From an uncultured Paenibacillus sp. (GTDB taxonomy: Bacteria > Bacillota > Bacilli > Paenibacillales > Paenibacillaceae): a DNA stretch of 64,000 bases. How positions within the stretch are numbered: the first letter of the stretch is position 1; every line of letters begins with the position of its first letter. The notes beneath the pieces were generated by a model. That model did not search any database and was not told where the DNA came from. It saw nothing but the letters and a program-made list of their open reading frames with translations. The position numbers were made by a program, and so were the translations under genes. The stretch spans positions 1 to 64,000 of the forward strand of contig CALAWP010000077.1 in the NCBI GenBank assembly GCA_937895345.1, read 5' to 3'. Of the stretch, positions 59,695 to 64,000 are shown piece after piece.

Positions 59695-61053
59695 TTATTT
59701 CTTATTGGCGAGTTCGACTTCTTCGGCTTTCTTGATCGCTTCTTCCGCCGTTCTTTCGCCCTTCAGCACCGGCGCAATGTTCGCGCGGAGCTCGGAGAAC
59801 GTTTCGGGCGCCACTTTGGAGTCGATCGGCGTACTGATCGACGTCGCTTCGCCGATCATGGTAATGCCGTCCTGAGCCGCTTGCGGACGTCCTTCGATCG
59901 TCACGTCGGCGGCCGGCGTTCCGCCGTTGGCAGCCGCGATGTTTTTGATCGTTTCAGGCATTGTCAGATGCTTCAGCAGGGCGATCGCGGCGTCTTTTTT
60001 GTTCGCATCGTCGTACGTCGACTTCGGCAGGTAGAAGCCGGAGCCGAAGCCGCCTACGATGTCCTTGCCTGTGCCTACGCCGCCCGGAATAGCCGGGAAC
60101 GGAATGACGGTCGTGTTGTCGATCGTTTCTTGCTGCCAGCCGCCCAGCGCCCAGGAGCCTTCAATAATCATGGCCGCCAGTCCTTCGGAGTAGTAGTTGC
60201 CGGCCATCGTCAGATCGATCGTGGCCGCGTCTTTCGGGAATGCGCCCAGGTCGTACAGCTCTTTCATCGCTTCCAGGCCTTTGGCCCAGTTCGGATCGAC
60301 GCCGTTCGCCAACCCTTTGTTCTGGCTTTCCGGACCGGCGGCGGACAATACGAAATGCTCGATCAGGTAATGAGATTGGTCGAACGGTCCGGACAGCGGG
60401 ATAATCCCTTTGGCCGACAGCGTTTGAACCGCCGTTTTCAGCTTTTCCCAATCCGTCGGCAGCTCGAGGCCGTTGTCGGCAAAAATTTTCTTGTTCACGA
60501 ACAACCCTTCGTAATAGCCGGTCAGCGGCAGCGCGTAAATTTTGCCGTCCGGCGCTTTGACCGATTCCAGGGCGGCCGGCGCAAAGCCGTTTTTCCATTC
60601 GGCGTCGGCGGCCAATATTTCGTCCAGCGCCACCACTTTGCCGGCGTTAATGATGTCTTGCGCGTCCGCTCCGATGAAGTAGAACAAAATGTCCGGCTCG
60701 TTGCCGCTCGTCATGTCCGTATTGACTTTCGTCCGGAAGCCGTTGTCGTTGGCGGACATCGTATCGTTCTCGATTGTGACGTGCGGGTTGTTGGCCGTAA
60801 ACCCGTCCAATGCGGCCTGGAACGCCTCGCGGGCCGTATCCGTTCCGCCGAACGTCGAGAATACGCGAAGCTTGACCGGATCGGGAGCCTTTTCCGTTTC
60901 TTTGGGCGCATCGGTCGGAGCGTTCGTGCTTCCGCCATTGCTGCCGCCGTCGTTCCCGCCTGTCGTGCCGCCTCCGTTATTGCCGCCGCAGGCCGCCAGG
61001 AACATCGTCATCGCGAGCAGCATGCTGACCAGCGTAAATGCTGTTTTTTTCAC
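59695..61053 (-). CDS. Extracellular sugar-binding lipoprotein, ABC family 1
   Basis: Solute-binding lipoprotein of 452 residues. Signal peptide with lipobox LAAC (Cys22), then a Gly/Asn/Ser/Thr linker, then the family 1 fold (VKLRVFSTFGGTDTAREAF, PDILFYFIGADAQDIINAGKV, NKKIFADNGLELPTDWEKLK). The GTG at 61053 has GAGGGGG nine bases upstream and gives a complete signal peptide; a TTG at 61116 has no ribosome site. The sugar is not predictable. Confidence 0.93.
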   Translation of the reverse strand: MKKTAFTLVSMLLAMTMFLAACGGNNGGGTTGGNDGGSNGGSTNAPTDAPKETEKAPDPVKLRVFSTFGGTDTAREAFQAALDGFTANNPHVTIENDTMSANDNGFRTKVNTDMTSGNEPDILFYFIGADAQDIINAGKVVALDEILAADAEWKNGFAPAALESVKAPDGKIYALPLTGYYEGLFVNKKIFADNGLELPTDWEKLKTAVQTLSAKGIIPLSGPFDQSHYLIEHFVLSAAGPESQNKGLANGVDPNWAKGLEAMKELYDLGAFPKDAATIDLTMAGNYYSEGLAAMIIEGSWALGGWQQETIDNTTVIPFPAIPGGVGTGKDIVGGFGSGFYLPKSTYDDANKKDAAIALLKHLTMPETIKNIAAANGGTPAADVTIEGRPQAAQDGITMIGEATSISTPIDSKVAPETFSELRANIAPVLKGERTAEEAIKKAEEVELANKK

Positions 61054-61121
61054 TTGCAGATTCCCCCTCAAAGTGTAATTCGACGCGTCTCGCATCGTGA
61101 GCGAATCACGTTGCAATAAAA

Positions 61122-61151
61122 ATGTTAGGCCATCGGAAAGGGCCCAGTCAA
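61122..61151 (-). promoter_or_regulatory. Sigma-A promoter of the sugar ABC operon
   Basis: TTGACT (61146-61151) and TAACAT (61122-61127) on the minus strand, 18 bases apart, about 70 bases before the start codon. Confidence 0.65.
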
Positions 61152-61311
61152 CGCGGTTTGGGGGTACATTCCTACGGTTCGGCGGGGGATATTTCGATAC
61201 GTTCGAGGGGCATAATTCGATGAAAAAAGGGGAAATTTCCGGGCTGTTTACGCGGAGGTTCAGATAGGTCTTTGGGAGGGGGAAAATTATGTGATGAGAT
61301 CATGTCATGGC

Positions 61312-61364
61312 AAAAAAAGCTTTCCCCGGCGGGAGCTCCTGTCGAGCTTCGCGGGGAAAGCTTG
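61312..61364 (-). terminator. Terminator of the SLH protein gene
   Basis: AAGCTTTCCCCG pairs with CGGGGAAAGCTT, followed by a T-run on the minus strand, about 90 bases after the stop. Confidence 0.9.
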
Positions 61365-61451
61365 TTGTCGGCCCTTACAACGGAATGCTGCGTTCCATCA
61401 CGGCCGAATATGGGCATGAGCGTTTTTCGCGGACGAACCGGCTTGACGCCG

Positions 61452-63851
61452 CTACATGCGAAGCGGAGCTTCCTGCAGCTCGGCCCGCTTTTGCAAATAA
61501 CGGTAGAACGCGATCGCCGCTTCCGCTCTCGTCACTTCCTTGCCGGGCAGGAACTTGCCGTCGGTCAGGCTCATAATGTTGAGTCCGACCGCAATGGCTG
61601 CCTGGCCCTTGTTCTCGATGCTGGCGGAATCCTTGAAGTCGGAGCGGAAAATATGGTCATGGTTCGCCAGGGTGTTGTAACCGAGTGCCCTGACGATCAG
61701 CTCCGCCATTTCGTCGCGCGTCACATACGCGTCCGGCTCGAAGCTGCCGTCGCCGATGTCGATCAGATTTTGCTCCAGCGCGCTTTGGACATAGGCAAAC
61801 AGCTCCGAATCCGCAGCCACGTCTCTGAACGCCATCTCTTTGACGGCGCTGCCGCTGTCTCCCGCAGCCATGGCATAGCCGTAGAAACGGCCTTCGCTTC
61901 TGGCCAGCACCAGCATCTTGATCAGCTCTCCGCGCGTAATTTTCTGACTTGGCCGAACCTCGCCTTCCTTCAGATCAAGCGCTTTGTAGGCGACCATCAG
62001 CTTCAGCGGCTCCTCTGCCCAGTGGCCCGCAATGTCCGATGCCGTCGGCTTCTCGAGCGCGGTCGACGCGCCCGTTTCCCGGTTCCGCCACTCGCCCGTG
62101 GCGGCGTCGAGGAACACCGATTCGTCCAGCTCCATCGCCGCCAGACGGTAAACCAGCTCGACCTTCGCCCGGTAGTCCACGTCTTCCTGCGCGATTTCCC
62201 CAGACGCCAGCATCAAGTTGTATTTCTCGATCGGAAGCGGACCGCCGTTCCACCAGTAATCCTCGGATAAGCGATAGTTCAGCTGAATAGAATAGTAGTC
62301 CAGCCATTTGGCGACGGCCGCTTCTCCGCCGATCGTTTTCGGAAGCTCGGCCGGGTAGTCGTACGACAGGATTGAGCTGTAGTAGTTCTCGATCTCGCCC
62401 GTGCGCGCATTGACGGATACGCTGATCCGGTCGTATTCGGCCAACGCCCCGTTCACTTTATGCCTGAACGTAAAGTAATACGAATAAATGTCCTCCGGCT
62501 TCGCCTTTTTGTATTCCTCATGGTCCGCTGTGTTGAGATAAAGGCTGTCGGACAGCCAAGGCAGCTGCTTCTTGACGGCCGCTTCGGCCGTCGCCACGGC
62601 CTGCTCCAGCGTCAATTGGCCGGACTGCTGCTTCTCGTCGTAATAGTAGCGGTTGAAGCTCTCAATGACGCCGGTGTTCCCGTCCACGTTGGCGTAAATA
62701 TAGCCCGAGCTCTTGCCGTTCGTCTTCACTTCCCAATTGAGCGACCAGCTGCGGACCGAATGCCCTTGTTCATTCTCGTGTTCGTTCAGGCTGGACCCTG
62801 ACAGCTCGATGCCCTCCGGCAGGCCGAACGCTTCCTTCACCTTCTGGATCGCCTGCTCCTCCGTCAGCGACGCCGCCTTCGGCTTCGTTCCAAGCGGCTT
62901 GTCGGAAAGCGGCTTGTCGGAGAGCTTCTCCCCACGTCTGTAGTAATTGTCGCTCAACTTCTCGCCGGTCGCCGCGTCGATCGCAAACGGCGCAAGCTCA
63001 TAGCTCAATACTGGCTCCATCTTGCCGCCGTCCTGACGGTGCGGCAAAATATACGTCAGCTGCGGCTGCGCGGCTTTCTTGACCGCGGCTTCCGCTTCCT
63101 GGCTCGTCAACGTTTGGCCGGGAGCCGGAAACTCAATGGTGTCGTCCCATTGCAGGCTGTAATTCGTCAAGTGGCCCTCGCTGTCGATCGTGATGCGAAT
63201 ATTGTTGGATGGAAATGCGATGCCGTTGACGACGCGCTCAAACAAAAATTGATGACGCACCTCGCCGGACAGCGGAGGCAGCAACGGCACCCCGTAAGTA
63301 TCGTGAAGCTTGGCATTGCTTCCGTAATCCGGAGCCAGATCCGCAATAAATTTTTCCGCCAGCTTCTTCGCCGCTTCACGATCCACCTTGAGCGGATAGA
63401 CGGGCTTGGCGGACGGGTTGTTCGCATACGTCGAGAAGCCGTACAATTGGCCGGTCACGGCGTTGATCGAAGTGTTGATGCTGCCTTGATGCTTCCCGTT
63501 CACCGTCTTGTTGAATTCCAGATACCACATATGACGGACGCCGTTCGACAGCTTCTCGGCAGACATGCGAGAGCTGACCAGTCTGTAATCTTCCGGAATG
63601 CTGACGTACTTGCGAACGAGCTCCTCCGCCTTCGCTTTGGTCATCTTGGCGTCCTGCACCGACACTTCTCCTTGACTGCCGTCCTGCTCTTCGGCCGCCG
63701 AGCCTTCCTTGGAAACGCTTTCGGATGGATTCGCAGCGTATTTGCGGCTTTCCGCCGATGCGGCCGATGCCGCAGGCAGCGCCAGCGAGCCCGCCAGTAC
63801 GGCGGACAGCAGCAGCAAAGCCAGCTTCTTATTCTTGAACGTCATCACCAT
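61452..63851 (-). CDS. YcdB/YcdC-like PepSY-domain surface protein with SLH repeats
   Basis: Exported protein of 799 residues. Signal peptide KLALLLLSAVLAGSLALPAASAA. Residues about 70-560 hold repeated YcdB/PepSY-like units of the form KAxxLVxKYxxIPxxYxL, Y-x-L-E-F/W-N strands and LTxEQAxxxAxxAVxK. The C-terminal 200 residues hold SLH domains (SDIAGHWAEEPLKLMVAYKAL, ITRGELIKMLV, VTRDEMAELIVRALGY, VTRAEAAIAFYRYL) that bind pyruvylated wall polymer. I chose the ATG at 63851 because GGAGGGG lies upstream; the frame is open further but without a ribosome site. Function of the PepSY part, often protease inhibition, is uncertain. Confidence 0.88.
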   Translation of the reverse strand: MVMTFKNKKLALLLLSAVLAGSLALPAASAASAESRKYAANPSESVSKEGSAAEEQDGSQGEVSVQDAKMTKAKAEELVRKYVSIPEDYRLVSSRMSAEKLSNGVRHMWYLEFNKTVNGKHQGSINTSINAVTGQLYGFSTYANNPSAKPVYPLKVDREAAKKLAEKFIADLAPDYGSNAKLHDTYGVPLLPPLSGEVRHQFLFERVVNGIAFPSNNIRITIDSEGHLTNYSLQWDDTIEFPAPGQTLTSQEAEAAVKKAAQPQLTYILPHRQDGGKMEPVLSYELAPFAIDAATGEKLSDNYYRRGEKLSDKPLSDKPLGTKPKAASLTEEQAIQKVKEAFGLPEGIELSGSSLNEHENEQGHSVRSWSLNWEVKTNGKSSGYIYANVDGNTGVIESFNRYYYDEKQQSGQLTLEQAVATAEAAVKKQLPWLSDSLYLNTADHEEYKKAKPEDIYSYYFTFRHKVNGALAEYDRISVSVNARTGEIENYYSSILSYDYPAELPKTIGGEAAVAKWLDYYSIQLNYRLSEDYWWNGGPLPIEKYNLMLASGEIAQEDVDYRAKVELVYRLAAMELDESVFLDAATGEWRNRETGASTALEKPTASDIAGHWAEEPLKLMVAYKALDLKEGEVRPSQKITRGELIKMLVLARSEGRFYGYAMAAGDSGSAVKEMAFRDVAADSELFAYVQSALEQNLIDIGDGSFEPDAYVTRDEMAELIVRALGYNTLANHDHIFRSDFKDSASIENKGQAAIAVGLNIMSLTDGKFLPGKEVTRAEAAIAFYRYLQKRAELQEAPLRM

Positions 63852-63937
63852 TACACCCCTCCATGGCACGTTGGAAATATATACATAAAAATTAGACGCC
63901 CAACACGTGCCAAAAGTTGCATGAATGCGCAAAAAGA

Positions 63938-63984
63938 AAAACCGCCGGCAATGCGGCCTCAAGCCGATCGCCAGACGGTTTCGA
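63938..63984 (-). terminator. Likely terminator of a gene beyond the right edge
   Basis: AAACCG and CGGTTT ends with a TGGC/GCC inner pair, followed on the minus strand by TTTTTCTTTTT. The gene it serves lies outside the window. Confidence 0.6.
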
Positions 63985-64000
63985 AATCGTTGTATTTCAA

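Overview
This window looks like a chromosomal segment of a GC-rich, spore-forming Gram-positive bacterium of the Paenibacillaceae (Paenibacillus/Cohnella-like). Reasons: spoIIR lies in a block in the same order as Bacillus (prfA-prmC ... spoIIR-ywlC-ywlD-ywlE-ywlF-ywlG-glyA ... upp-wecB-atp); the complex I operon directly follows the ATP synthase operon and lacks nuoE, nuoF and nuoG; a surface protein carries SLH domains; ribosome binding sites are strong AGGAGG types. No rRNA, tRNA, T-box, insertion sequence or CRISPR was seen. Most genes are on the minus strand, so operons read from right to left.

Layout from left to right. 1-1060: non-coding, with a terminator and three tandem arrays behind nuoN. 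1061-11429: nuoA-N (11 genes). 11790-19020: atpZ-atpI-atpBEFHAGDC with its own promoter. 19212-21060: wecB and upp. 21600-26071: a four-gene cluster that looks like a D-Ala-D-Ser type Van operon with VanT split into two genes. 26359-28572 (+): a secreted Ig-like repeat protein. 28711-34386: an oligopeptide ABC importer, oppABCDF. 35026-41117: glyA, ywlG, rpiB, ywlE, mntP, ywlC, spoIIR. 41532-43102 (+): an ECF41-type sigma factor and a carboxymuconolactone decarboxylase-like protein. 43138-44376: a large 51-bp tandem array. 44583-48712: prmC, prfA, ychF, with a phased row of DnaA-box-like sites upstream of prfA. 49013-49513 (+): an effector-binding-domain protein. 49671-57020: a seven-gene operon that resembles a rebuilt dlt system. 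57336-57479 (+): a 47-residue protein with a sigma-G-like promoter. 57796-61053: a sugar-type ABC importer. 61452-63851: a PepSY/YcdB-like SLH surface protein.

The most interesting system is the operon at 49671-57020. It holds a carrier protein, a class II aminoacyl-tRNA-synthetase-like amino acid:carrier-protein ligase, a GNAT acyltransferase, a DltD-like SGNH protein, a previously easy-to-miss 37-residue DltX-like peptide ending in FIYEGF, an MBOAT (DltB-like) protein and a secreted FG-GAP/DUF2194-like protein. I infer that it loads an amino acid on a carrier protein and moves it across the membrane onto a surface polymer, with a synthetase-like ligase in the place of DltA.

A second theme is minisatellite expansion. 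Five unrelated non-coding arrays (periods 41, 50, 17, 51 and 52 bp) start within about 50 bp of a stop codon and mostly sit before a transcription terminator, and three housekeeping genes (alr, prmC, nuoN) carry in-frame low-complexity insertions, two of them clear 39-bp and 42-bp repeats.
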